Source: Pollenia angustigena
Lineage: Eukaryota; Arthropoda; Insecta; Diptera; Polleniidae
Direction: 5' to 3'
NCBI GenBank assembly: GCA_930367215.1
Contig: OV884056.1
Location: 195,651,310-195,715,309, forward strand
Length of the DNA: 64,000 bases
The translations under genes were made by a program, and so were the position numbers. The notes under the pieces are model-generated. The model was not told the origin of the DNA, did not search any database, and was given only the letters and a program-made list of their open reading frames with translations. Positions 25,100 through 35,344 of this stretch are shown piece after piece. Each line of letters starts with the position of its first letter. The first letter of the stretch is position 1.

Positions 25100-26280
25100 A
25101 AAGAGGCTTAAGTCTAGTTCACCGACGCAGCTCCAAATAAAAAAAAAAAAACGGTACCTAGGGTGGTAGAAAATTGAAAAATAAGAAGAAAAACTTAAAT
25201 GAAAAAATTAGCGCAAACGCTTAGTTTTCGAGTTATGGACGTTTTTAGTTTTCATAGAAATGTGTGATTTGGCTGAAGTGCAGTTTACGGGGCTACGAAA
25301 ACAAATAAAAAAATATGCCGCCCGATTCAGAATAAAAAAAGAAAAAAACCAAAATTAAAATTTAAGGGGGCTGAGGCCCGTGGGGGTCCCTGGAACTTCC
25401 CCTCCCACTTTGTGATATGTGTGGGCACTCAAATTAAAGGTAATTTGCTCACGATTGCAAATATGTATTTTGTTTTTGTTCGCATAGTATTTTCCTTTTT
25501 AGGTTAATTTAAGTATTTTTTAGGTGCAGAAAAGTTCTAGTTAGCGAAGCCGGTGTTTGTTATACCATAGAGGAGAAAATCCTTGCCCGGTATTTGTTAT
25601 ATCATAGAGGGGGTGTTTGTTATAGCGAATACAATTTTTGCGTCCGGCCGAAGGCCGACTAAGCATACAGTTTTTGTTTGCGACATTGGTGTTTGTTATC
25701 ATCATATATATTATTTCTAAAGCACTTTTTTTTGTCGGTTGCAAATATCTCCCATACCACCGCATCAAATTTAATGAATGATATCTTATTTTAAAGCTTA
25801 TTTCTAACACTAATGACGAAAAATAATTAGAAATTGAAAAATTAATATTTTCATTGAAAAATATTATATTTTAAAATGTATTGAAGTTACTAAAATTTCT
25901 ATTAATTATTTTTATTTTATGTTACAAAAATGACAACTAACGGTGCGAAATATTCGCACGGGTCATCTAGTTTTATAAAATTTGTATTACACATTTATTT
26001 AAATAAATTATGCACTTATTACACAAAAACTGTAATGTGAGCTTAAGAGTTAAACATTTTTAAATAAATTCTATATATCCCGAAAGATCTAGTCATAGCC
26101 TTCAAAATGATACCAATATTGGCCATGTACCTTTAGAAATGTAGTGGAAAAATTATATATTTCTATGAAAACTAAAAACGTCCATTACTCGAAAACTAAG
26201 TGTTTGCGCCAATTTCACCCAATCACACTAGGGTACTTTCTATTTTATTTGGAGCTGCGTCGGTAAACAAGATTTGTTCC
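25100..26280. mobile_element. TIR element with nested Helitron end
   Basis: CACCGACGCAGCTCCAAATA at 25120 is matched in reverse at about 26245-26275 (TATTTGGAGCTGCGTCGGT). The inner blocks around GTTTTCGAGTTATGGACGTT are also inverted (25220 and 26165). A GC-rich patch GGGGCTGAGGCCCGTGGGGG lies at 25368. The middle is taken by a Helitron-like sequence. No transposase was found. Confidence 0.65.
25553..25970 (+). mobile_element. Helitron-like 3' terminus
   Basis: The right end is a hairpin, GTGCGAA with TTCGCAC (25944-25959), then GGGTCATCTAG at 25970 followed by T. A GC-rich hairpin a few bases before CTAG, with T on the far side, is diagnostic of Helitrons. The left boundary is uncertain; GTGTTTGTTATA repeats several times near 25552-25690. 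It is non-autonomous. Confidence 0.65.
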
Positions 26281-26697
26281 CAAAAACAAAATGGGAATTT
26301 TTTACCCAAAACAAGTACGTCGTTTTTTATAGATAAATAAAAATTTATGTTTTGGTAGTTAAATTATATAAAAAGATAAAAAAAACATGTAGTTGGTAGT
26401 TGACTTATATAAAACAACTGAATATTCCTTTGTTTTTACGGAATTCGCGGTTGAAATTTCGACAGTAAAAATTAAAAAATTTTACATGCAGAAGACTTTA
26501 ACTTAATTAACAGATAATATTATATGCAACTAAAAATCCGTTTTAATATGCACTTAATTTTTTGAATAAATGTAAGAATCAGTTAAACATATGTTTGCTT
26601 GGAATTTTAAATGTTTATTTATTAAAAAATGACTTTACGGAATATTTCTTAAATAAAGTACAGCCCGTAACTGTCATAATATTGTCAGCGTATAATA

Positions 26698-28275
26698 ACC
26701 TTAACAAATTTTATTAATATCGGCGCATACTCAACCGTTGTTCCAATTTTGCACTTTGTCATGTTAAAATTTTGTAATGGCAGGTCCAAAATTAACCCAT
26801 AAAATTACTTTAAGGCTAAAATATCTTACTCTTGTATGAATCTTAACCTCATTGTATAATTTTGTTCTGGCGGGTCTATGTCTGCCCATGGATTTTCAAA
26901 TAGGATAAACTTTTAAAAATTTCTCTGTAAAAACTGTGGTGTAGGGTATCATATACTTTCTAGATACTTGTTTCTTATCTGCAAATGCTATTAAATTGTT
27001 CAATATATTTCTTTCAAGTTTTTATCTTTTAGAGCATTTCGCATTTTTCCGATTTCCCTGCTTATAAAAATAAAATTAAAGACTTTTTTGGGTGAACGAG
27101 AATAATTTAAAGAAATATCTGTTTTATGCAAAAAAGGAATTATTCACTGCATATATTTTTTTTTTTTAATCTTATATTATGTGTCTGTTACAGCAATTGA
27201 AAAATTGGAGAACACAAGCACTTAAAATGCCCTTAATAAGATAATTAAAAGGCAGCCTGAGGTAAACAACGTGACATTTTGTAAATTTGTCCTTTCCTTT
27301 ATTTAAAGGCAAGCAATTTTTTTTTGGTCTCTTCCAAAGTATGACATTTGTGATGCGGTTAATTTTTCTTGTTTTCTATAAATTTCTAAAAATTTGTTTA
27401 ACTTGCGATTTAAAAAACTTAAACATTATTTATATTTTTTGTTAACCTTAATGTATAAACATGATTTTAAAATATCATCTATCAATATGTTTTCTTTTTT
27501 TGCGATTCTTTCCATTTAAAATATTTCATTCAAGCTCTTGATAAAAACGTCTATGGATATAAAATAGTTCACAGGCACCTACACATATACATACATATCT
27601 CTATAAGAAAAAGACGTATGTATGATATCCTGTAAAAAGCAAAAGAGTTGCAAGAAAAACATTTAAAAAATCGCATAGCATATCTATGCACTGTTACACA
27701 TTTAACGTGTATATGTATGTACTTAAATATGGCGTTAGCAAAATGCTTTTTTTTTGTAGCAAAACTAAAAATGAAGATGATAAAACTGCTGCCATTTGAT
27801 GCAGCAGCTCTCGTTTTTTTAATTTTTTTTTTTTTGTAAATGGTTTGGTATTCGGCAAGAGTATCACTCAATGGCAGAATAACATTATTGCATGATTTAT
27901 TGGTGTCGATATGCTTAGTTTAGCAATGAATGTATGAACCAACCAAGTCAACATCATCACATAAGCAGCTTCAATGCGACCGATAAAAAATGCAAAAAAA
28001 GTTAAAGAAAACAAAAACAACAAACTGCATAATCATACCAGAATGTTGCAATTTATTTTCGGGATAATAAGGGGTGTGGTATTGAAATCGTGGCACTGTT
28101 ATTGAAGGCTTAGATTGTATTTTAACATTTATAGGTTAGAGTTTTTAACCTCTTAAAATCAGTCTCCGTAACATTTGTTCTTATTTTTAGACTCTTAAGA
28201 CAATTGTGGAGAGGTTATAATGCGTATGTGCTGATGTTTGTAACACCTTAAAAAATTGGTCCTAGACCAATTCAT
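26698..28275. other. AT-rich DNA without a recognised gene
   Basis: Short open frames near 27569-27871 overlap on both strands and show no domain or codon pattern. A decayed mini-me motif (GTGGAGAGGTTATAATGCG, then GATGTTTGTAA and TTGGTCCTAGACC) lies at 28204-28272. I see nothing else to name. Confidence 0.45.
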
Positions 28276-28595
28276 GTTCCGTGAAAACACATGAATTTTC
28301 AGCTATTTTATTATACAGGTTCTACTTGTTTAGTCCACAAAAATCAGAATATATTAAGCCTATAGTACACGGAATATAAAAAGCCACATGCGCATGTCGT
28401 TCTGACGGAATTTAGTCGTCACAACAAAGCCACAATAGCTAGTTCATGTTGTGTTATGACGAAAAAATGACGCCAGAAGCACATGCGCATGTGGCTTTTA
28501 CATTTCGGCTTAATAAATTCGGCTTTTTGTGGACTAAACGAGTAGCTGAATTATATAAAATAACTGAAAATTCATGTGTTTTCACCTTTCCGCTT
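28276..28595. repeat. Palindrome from the ACACTCA family
   Basis: Arm 28276-28405 (AACACATGAATTTTCAGCTA, GCCACATGCGCATGT) is repeated in reverse at 28470-28595. The edges match the CAGTTATTTTATATAATT and TTTAGTCCACAAAA blocks found at 57500. It probably arose by inverted duplication of part of that family. Confidence 0.7.
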
Positions 28596-28632
28596 GTTTT
28601 TCTAATGAGAGAAAGAGAGAGAATATCATTAT

Positions 28633-29105
28633 ACTGCTTTACAAATTTTTAGTTTGGAAAAGTACCAAGAACGCCACATGCCTAGACAAGTTAATTGGGA
28701 CCTCCTAAACACGAAAAACGCTGTAATTTTCCGATCGAAATAAATGGCATATCGTTGGAAAGGTAATTGAAAGCATTCTCCGTCGATATGCTGAAATTTT
28801 TTATCTGATAAGAAATGGCTGAGTAATGGCACCTCAAAGTTTCACCTAATGGCACCTCAAAGTTTCACCTAATGGCACCTCAAAGTTTTTGTCGTTCCAC
28901 AAAATCCTTAATAAAAACTTTATTTTTCATCCGATTGGGCTCCACAAGGGTTTGAGTGGGACCATACACCGAAAACACACAAAAGTACCGTTATCTATAA
29001 AACGGTACTTAGGAAAAAAAATTACAGCGTTTTCCGTGTTCAGGAGGTCTCAATTAATTTATCTAGGCATGTGGCGTTCTTGGTATTATTTTGGCTGTAA
29101 ACCAG
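28633..29105. mobile_element. TIR element with arms of about 100 bp
   Basis: The left arm begins CTGCTTTACAAATTTTTAGT and the right arm, reversed, CTGGTTTACAGCCAAAATAA. Both continue with ACCAAGAACGCCACATGCCT and ACGCTGTAATTTT. It interrupts sequence of the ACACTCA family (GAGAATATCATTATA before, TATTTACTTACCCC after). In the middle a 23 bp unit (ATGGCACCTCAAAGTTTCAC) repeats three times at 28824-28893. It has no gene. Confidence 0.75.
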
Positions 29106-29514
29106 TGTTATTTACTTACCCCGTTACACATGGTTGATTTTCTTTTGTTGTACTGACCACTTTGTTTACCTTGGAGACGCACGTTCAAGTTGTTCTTGAT
29201 AGTCTTTATAAAGACAAACTTGTACTCAGCTGTTAAGTTGAAAGTAAAATTGCCAAACAAATGGAAAGGTGAAATTGACAACGCTAATGTACAGATTATT
29301 TTTGTAGCAAAAGGTTTAATGAAAAGTCATTATCCGTAATGTACATAATTACGAAATTTAATTTCTTTCGATCGCTTTAGTACTTATCTTTATTTTATTG
29401 GCTTTAGAACTGAATTTGAAGAAAACCTAACAGACACGTTTTAGGTGTTAAATGTGCACTTAGAACAAGATAGTTGGATATTTGATAAATAAGTTCTAAA
29501 TACACATACATATA
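29106..29514. other. Tail of a family element, then AT-rich DNA
   Basis: 29106-29165 continues the ACACTCA-family sequence (TTACTTACCCCGTTACACAT, TTGTTGTACTGACCAC). The rest shows no repeat pair or gene. Confidence 0.4.
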
Positions 29515-29714
29515 CAGCCCTGTAACAGAGTACAATTCCGCTCGGCACCGATGAAAACATATTTTTTTAATGATAGAAAGTGTATTTTGATAGTTTTTTG
29601 GCCTTTCAGATACAGAAAACTCATAAAAACATTAATTTTTTCGTCATTTTCTGAAGCACCTAAATACGGAATGAATTCCGTTTCCGAACGGAATTGTACT
29701 CTGTGACATGGCTG
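29515..29714. mobile_element. 200 bp MITE with CAGCCNTGTNACAGAG ends
   Basis: The inverted termini are 26 bp with two mismatches: CAGCCCTGTAACAGAGTACA on the left and, reversed, CAGCCATGTCACAGAGTACA on the right. Just inside the right end, TTCCG/CGGAA motifs repeat. The CAG start suggests a hAT-type MITE, but no 8 bp duplication is visible. Confidence 0.7.
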
Positions 29715-30003
29715 ATAACATTTTAAGACTAAAAGGATTTAGGTATCAAAATTAAAAAAGTCTGCAGCTTTCCTCTTCTTATAACTTAAAATTTTCTAAA
29801 TAAACCAATCAAATACTCAATATTTTTTAAGCCATAATTTCCTGTTATTTCCACTTTTAGTTCTTTCTGAAATCCCATATAAAAAACAACAAATAATTCC
29901 TTAAAAATAAACTTTAGTGGCGGAAGCAAATGTGTGCATTAAATAAGAAAAAAGAAAACACCAAATAGATTTTCATATGCCTTTCCTGTTTTAACTTATA
30001 TAA

Positions 30004-30770
30004 CGGGTGTTTTTTAAGCCTGATAGAACTTGAACTTTTTATTCAAAGGATCAATTAATGGCATTAATATTTGAAAATGATTTCGGTACCGCTGCTGTTC
30101 TTAACTAAGGGCATTCGACACGACATGGATTATTTGGGAATTACCTTATACAAGGACTCTTTGAGATATCACGGGTGAAACCGAGCAACTTGCTGAAATA
30201 TCTCAACGCAACGGGCTGGCTCTAGCTACCTCAGTATTTCCCCTGGGTCAAGCTTGGTCGGGGGTACCTATTCTTGACGTGTTATGTGGCGTCAAAACGA
30301 AGTCACTGTCGACTCTACTTGCAGCACGCCTAGTTCCGGGCGGGCTTCCACGTTAACCAACCAACCAAGGGCATTCGCGACGTTAAATTTTGGACCATTT
30401 TTCGATGCCGAATCTGCAATCTCATGAACAATATTGGCCGTCAAGGCGTCAATTGTTGCTGGCTAATCAGCTTTAAGTCACTGTTATAAAAGCCCCAGAG
30501 GAAATAATCGAGAGGTTACAAATCGCACAACCTTCGAGGCCAATATTTATTTCCACAAATCGATGGCACATAGCTCCATACTGGTAAAACCATACCTCGT
30601 CTATTTTTTCTAAGTAGCGGACAAAGCCCCAATTCCTGCGACCGATAATGAAACGATAAATTTGGTCATTCTTTCATACTTTTGCTTTCAGCGGCGATAT
30701 TCCCTTCAGCGTGCTGATTCCTTCCACGTGTTGGTATTCTTGCTTTGTTTTGGGAGTATTTGGTTAAAAC
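30004..30770 (-). pseudogene. mariner-like transposase relic
   Basis: On the - strand the frame at about 30550-30600 reads DEVWFYQYGAMCH, the region of the second catalytic aspartate (usually WFQQDGATCH; here the D is Y). The frame near 30480-30545 reads WPRRLCDL, a stop, then PLDYFLWGF, the block holding the last catalytic residue. DKPATIDAL-like text follows. The outer end is GGGTGTTTTTTAAGCCTGAT at 30004. Stops, frameshifts and a retroposon insertion show it is dead. It is a different mariner lineage from the one at 10699. Confidence 0.75.
30118..30366 (+). mobile_element. Short retroposon (SINE or truncated LINE) with AACC tail
   Basis: AAGGGCATTCG occurs on both sides (30107-30117 and 30367-30377), an 11 bp target duplication. 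The 249 bp insert ends in AACCAACCAACC. It is much richer in GC than its surroundings. Variable-length duplications and a simple-repeat tail mark insertion by target-primed reverse transcription. I see no clear A and B boxes, so a 5'-truncated LINE tail is as likely as a SINE. Confidence 0.8.
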
Positions 30771-32025
30771 CTATTTACAGTTGAATAGATGAACGATTAT
30801 GTGCGAATTAGGAAGTCGTCTTAAAGTTGCGCGAATCGATGTCTGATTTTTTACTTGGTAGCCTTGTTTAAGCTTGAAGTTATTCATGATGATTTGCCAT
30901 AGTAAACTGAAAATGATAACAATTCTGTTGAAAGCTAAGCCTTTTGTAAGTTCTGTCGGGCTTAATAACCACCCTATACTTATATTAAAAATAAATCTTT
31001 TTGCATTCTTCAGCCCATCAGCTTTACTAACAAATACATCTACAAGGCAAGTTTATTTTGCATGTTGCAAGTATCGCTTAGTTTAGATTAGCCTTATTAC
31101 GGTCACAGTGTGCATATTTTCTGTACTTGCAAACATGTTGGTAAAAATAATAATAAACTTGCATTGGATGCACATTCAAATGTAGATACGTTTTGAAATA
31201 GAGGTATATTAAAAAAAAGTTGGAATTTTGTGTTGGCTAGATATCAGACTAAGATAAAATCGTAGTCACAGCTAAAAAGAGAAGAACTCAAAAATAAGAA
31301 GAAAACATTTAAACGGTTGGCAAGATGAACTTAAGCCATGTGTGTATGAGTAAGAAACAGGAAAGAAGAAGAAGAAAAAAAGGATTTTAATAGCAAAATC
31401 ATTTGAACATAAAAAACATGATGCTAAAGGCATGAGGATAATCGTTAAATTGCTTCATGGGTGTTGTTCTCTATATATTTACCATAGTTTGCTATTATTT
31501 AATATGTCTTTGGAGAAGTAATCAAGTTAAAAAAATCTATTAAGATTAAAATTCCTTAGATAGTTATTTGTATGTGTTTTTAACATTTTGCAAATACCAA
31601 ATCTTGGTGTTAAAACTATTTCCGTTGTTGTGTTACTTGCATCTACATTTAAACTCTATGTTAAGATTTTGCTAAGTAGCTCATCCATATAAAGAAGCTG
31701 AACACAACTCAATTCAGAACAGTTTAAGTGGTGTAAAATTTATTTATATTTAGCGAAATTCCTCAAATAATTTCTTATTTTTTTTTTTAAATTTTAATGA
31801 ACTCTGATTGGGTTATGTCAAGCGCGGATTCAAGAGGAGGGTAATGTTTGACCGCTTTGGCCCAGGATTTTCAGGTTCTTTTCCACCATCATTGCCAAAT
31901 AGTATAACGAAAGTCGCCAAAATTGTATTTCTTAGATTTTTAGTAAATAAAAATCGCCAAATAGGAGTTTTATAAAAAAAAGTAGACAAGAGTAATGTTA
32001 CCTTTATTAAAACTTTCTATATTTA
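30771..32025. other. AT-rich DNA without a recognised gene
   Basis: No reading frame of weight. A promoter-like TATA/initiator pair at 31688-31720 is listed separately. GC content is otherwise low and no inverted repeat stands out. Confidence 0.45.
31688..31720 (+). promoter_or_regulatory. TATA plus initiator-like pair
   Basis: TATAAAG at 31688 is followed 28 bases later by ATTCAGAAC, close to the insect initiator. Shortly downstream AAATTTATTTATATTTAG would read KFIYI and stop, and there is no usable ATG. This may be a chance match or the remains of a small gene. Confidence 0.2.
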
Positions 32026-32256
32026 GGCCCGTTTTCACGACTTAACGATAGCTAAATGTAGGAAGTTATCGAACAGATAATGAGTTTTTAATTATCACAA
32101 GTTCCCTTTAATCTAAAAGTGAAGGATAAGGTAAAGAGGGGAACGTTCTACCTTTAACTTTTGTCGTAAGGTTAAGATTTGAGATTGCCATATTATATTC
32201 ACGTATGTTTTGTAAATTAATAGCAAAACCGTATTTTGACAAATAAAATTTACAAA

Positions 32257-33462
32257 ATGTTTAATTCGCGTGTACGCGGTATTTTATTAATGAGGTATGT
32301 GATGGAAATCGATTTCGTCGTCCAAACTTTTTTAAATCGACAAAACATGTGATATGGTAACATGCGTCGAATTACTGTATCGATTTCATTTTCCATTTTG
32401 TTTCAATAAAAAGAATGACGTTTTTACTATGTGACACAATTCGATAATGCCTGTTTGAATTCGTTTGAAAATCGGTTAAATTTACTGCAACGAATTTTGA
32501 AAATTAATATAATAAATTAAAAATTAATTTTAATAAAAATTAAATAAAACTGATCTTATCGTTGGTTAATAAGGGGCAAACATAAAAATAGCATTCAAGA
32601 AGATGCCTTAATACAATTAATGGAAAACCATCCTGATATGGCGAGGGGATTTACTAAAGGAGACAGAGTGGACGTGGAAAATTTATGGAAGAATTTAGCC
32701 GGCGAATTGAATAGCGTTGGTCCACCAATTCACGATTCAGGTGCTTGGAAAAAAGTGAGTTGGTCTGTGTAACCGATACAAATTTGAAATATTTTTTCCT
32801 TTTAAAAATAACAGGTATGTCGTGACTGGAAGGCGTGCATAAAGAAGAAAATAGCTACCAATAAACGAGAAGCAAGTTCTACAGGTGGAGGTCCGTTCAA
32901 CCAAATATACATCTCAAAAAAAGAGGAAGCGATAGGCCAAATTTGCGGGCTATATACATTGGTTTATAGAATAAATAACTCTGTCTCAATGATAGGGACA
33001 GAGTTTTCTTCATCTGATGATGACGCTGTCTTGTGTGAAGCTTCAGCTGCAGTAACTCCAAAATGCCGACCTGAAAAAAGAAAGAAAACGGATGATGTTT
33101 TCGATGGCATTCCAAGCACTTCCAAAAAAGCTTCCAAAGAACTAAAAAACAGAGATGAGGATGTTAAAAAGTCTTTAAAGGAATATATGGAAAGCAGTGC
33201 AAAAACTGGAAAAGAAATTTCGGCTTCCTTTAAAGTTTTAGTTGAAATTTCAAATAGAAATGCTGAAAATTTAAATCTTATCACGTCTAATATACGCCGT
33301 GTGTATAAATCAGTCGAAGATTTAACGACGAGTATAACAACTGAATTAAAAAGGCATAACAAAGAAATAGAAAAAGCAGCATTTGAAAAAAATAATCTGA
33401 AAAAGAAAGATTTAGAAATTAAAGAAAAACAGTTGGAGATAGACATTTTGAAATATCAATGA
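32257..33462 (+). CDS. Harbinger Myb/SANT-like DNA-binding protein
   Basis: Proposed as three exons: 32257-32294, 32574-32754 and 32815-33462, 288 codons. The second intron (60 nt, GTGAGT...ACAG) is well supported and keeps the frame. The first (GTATGT donor, AAG acceptor without a good pyrimidine tract) is inferred because no ATG is available in exon 2. Residues about 15-90 hold a zeste/NAIF1-type Myb/SANT-like helix set: ALIQLMENHPDMARGF, VENLWKNLAGELNS, SGAWKK then VCRDWKACIKKK, with the three spaced tryptophans. The C-terminal part is acidic, then lysine/glutamate-rich and probably coiled coil (about residues 215-285). It is intact over the parts I can read. In this superfamily the protein is thought to bind transposon ends and import the nuclease. 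Confidence 0.75.
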
Positions 33463-33569
33463 TTTAAAGATATGTAAATGTAAATTTTTTGTCCATGAAT
33501 TTTTTTATGCATTTATTAAATAAAGGTTTTGTATTTATAAAAAGTTTTTTACATATGTAAATAATAATT

Positions 33570-35330
33570 AGTATTGTGGTTATTTTGTTGAACTATTTAT
33601 GGTTTTTAATCCAAATTTTTAATATTTTTAATTAGGCTTAAGTTCATGAAATTTAATTTTTATTAAATTATTTTTGTGAAGAAAGGAATTTTACAACATG
33701 AAAATTAATTAAAATTGTTATTGATAATCTTTCATTCTTGACGTGGCTCGGGCTCGAACAATGGCCGGCAGGTTACCATGACATGTTTCGATCGCAACCA
33801 CTCGATCTCCTCAGATGGATTTGCCGTCTTACACTCGCAGCCATCGACGACTGCTGACGTCACTAGTCAAACATCAATCCTTAAACCAAATTGTATTTTA
33901 ACATTTGGTAGATCGAAATTTGCTTTCCTGAATGATTATCCACTTTAATTGATTTTACATGTTTTTTCCTTTACTTCTGTTTTTTTCGTACTTTCGTCAA
34001 GAATTTTTCTTGAAGTCCAAGTACATTTTTTGTTTTTTCACTTTGTCTTTCTCTTTTCTGTTGACCTTTTTCAGCACAACTTGAAGGACAAATGTACACA
34101 TAGAGCTCGTGCCTTTAATAAAAATTAAATTTCATGAACTTAAGCCTAATTAAAAATATTAAAAATTTGGATTAAAAACCATAAATAGTTCAACAAAATA
34201 ACCACAATACTAATTATGTTAAAGCTAAGGCACGAGCTCTATGTGTACATTTGTCCTTCAAGTTGTGCTGAAATAGGTCAACAGAAAAGAGAAAGACAAA
34301 GTGAAAAAACAAAAAATGTACTTGGAGTTCAAGAAAAAATTCTTGACGAAAGTACGAAAAAAAAAAAAAAAAAAAAAAAAACAGAAGTAAAGGAAAAAAA
34401 CATGTAAAATCAATTAAAGTGGATAATCATTCAGGAAAGCAAATTTCGATCTACCAAATGTTAAAATACAATTTGGTTTAAGGATTGATGTTTGACTAGT
34501 GACGTCAGCAGTCGTCGATGGCTGCGAGTGTAAGACGGCAAATCCATCTGAGGAGATCGAGTGGTTGCGATCGAAACATGTCATGGTAACCTGCCGACCA
34601 GGGTTCGAGCCCGAGCCACGTCAAGAATGAAAGATTATCAATAACAATTTTAATTAATTTTCATGTTGTAAAATTCCTTTCTTCACAAAAATAATTTAAT
34701 AAAAATTAAATTTCATGAACTTAAGCCTAATTAAAAATATTAAAAATTTGGATTAAAAACCATAAATAGTTCAACAAAATAACCACAATACTAATTATGT
34801 TAAAGCTAAGGCACGAGCTCTATGTGTACATTTGTCCTTCAAGTTGTGCTGAAAAAGGTCAACAGAAAAGAGAAAGACAAAGTGAAAAAACAAAAAATGT
34901 ACTTGGACTTCAAGAAAAATTCTTGACGAAAGTACGAAAAAAACAGAAGTAAAGGAAAAAACATGTAAAATCAATTAAAGTGGATAATCATTCAGGAAAG
35001 CAAATTTCGATCTACCAAATGTTAAAATACAATTTGGTTTAAGGATTGATGTTTGACTAGTGACGTCAGCAGTCGTCGATGGCTGCGAGTGTAAGACGGC
35101 AAATCCATCTGAGGAGATCGAGTGGTTGCGATCGAAACATGTCATAGTAACCTGCCGGCCAGGGTTCGAGCCCGAGCCACGTCAAGAATGAAAGATTATC
35201 AATAACAATTTTAATTAATTTTCATGTTGTAAAATTCCTTTCTTCACAAAAATAATTTAATAAAAATTAAATTTCATGAACTTAAGCCTAATTAAAAATA
35301 TTAAAAATTTGGATTAAAAAATATGTAAAT
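33570..35330. repeat. Three copies of a B-box-bearing repeat of about 570 bp
   Basis: One inverted copy (33570-34117) faces two direct copies (from about 34118 and 34699; spacing 581 bp, then 561 bp). The direct copies carry GGGTTCGAGCCC (34601 and 35162), a match to the tRNA B box. About 50 bp upstream, ATCGAGTGGTTGCGAT could be a weak A box, so a tRNA-related SINE is possible. The inverted copy has a damaged B box. An A run of over 20 in the first direct copy explains most of the length difference. They sit between the convergent 3' ends of the two Harbinger genes. Confidence 0.75.
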
Positions 35331-35344
35331 AATTCTAAAAACAT

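Larger units (their letters stand above)
23706..26697. mobile_element. ACACTCACAATATT family element broken by three insertions
   Basis: The outer ends are ACACTCACAATATTCTGAAC at 23706 and TAACTGTCATAATATTGTCA near 26697. Pieces match the intact copy at 57193-58308 in order: AATGAAAATTTAGTTAAAAC then CCGGTCTACC at 24150, CAGTTATTTTATATAATTTT at 24786, AGACACCAGCAGCATGACCG at 25018, and GGTAGTTAAATTATATAAAA at 26355. The interruptions are a MITE (23736-24121), an unassigned segment (about 24210-24770) and a TIR element (about 25100-26280). It has no transposase. Confidence 0.7.

Noticed and set aside
27569..27871. Possible 100-codon gene
   Set aside because: Lysine-rich low complexity, overlapped by an opposite frame, no homology recognised.
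32964..33446. 160-codon - strand frame
   Set aside because: Shadow of the Myb-like gene on the + strand, which has the domain and splice sites.
34216..34407. 63-codon frame ending in polylysine
   Set aside because: It lies in the B-box repeat and the lysines come from its A run; the sister copy lacks it.
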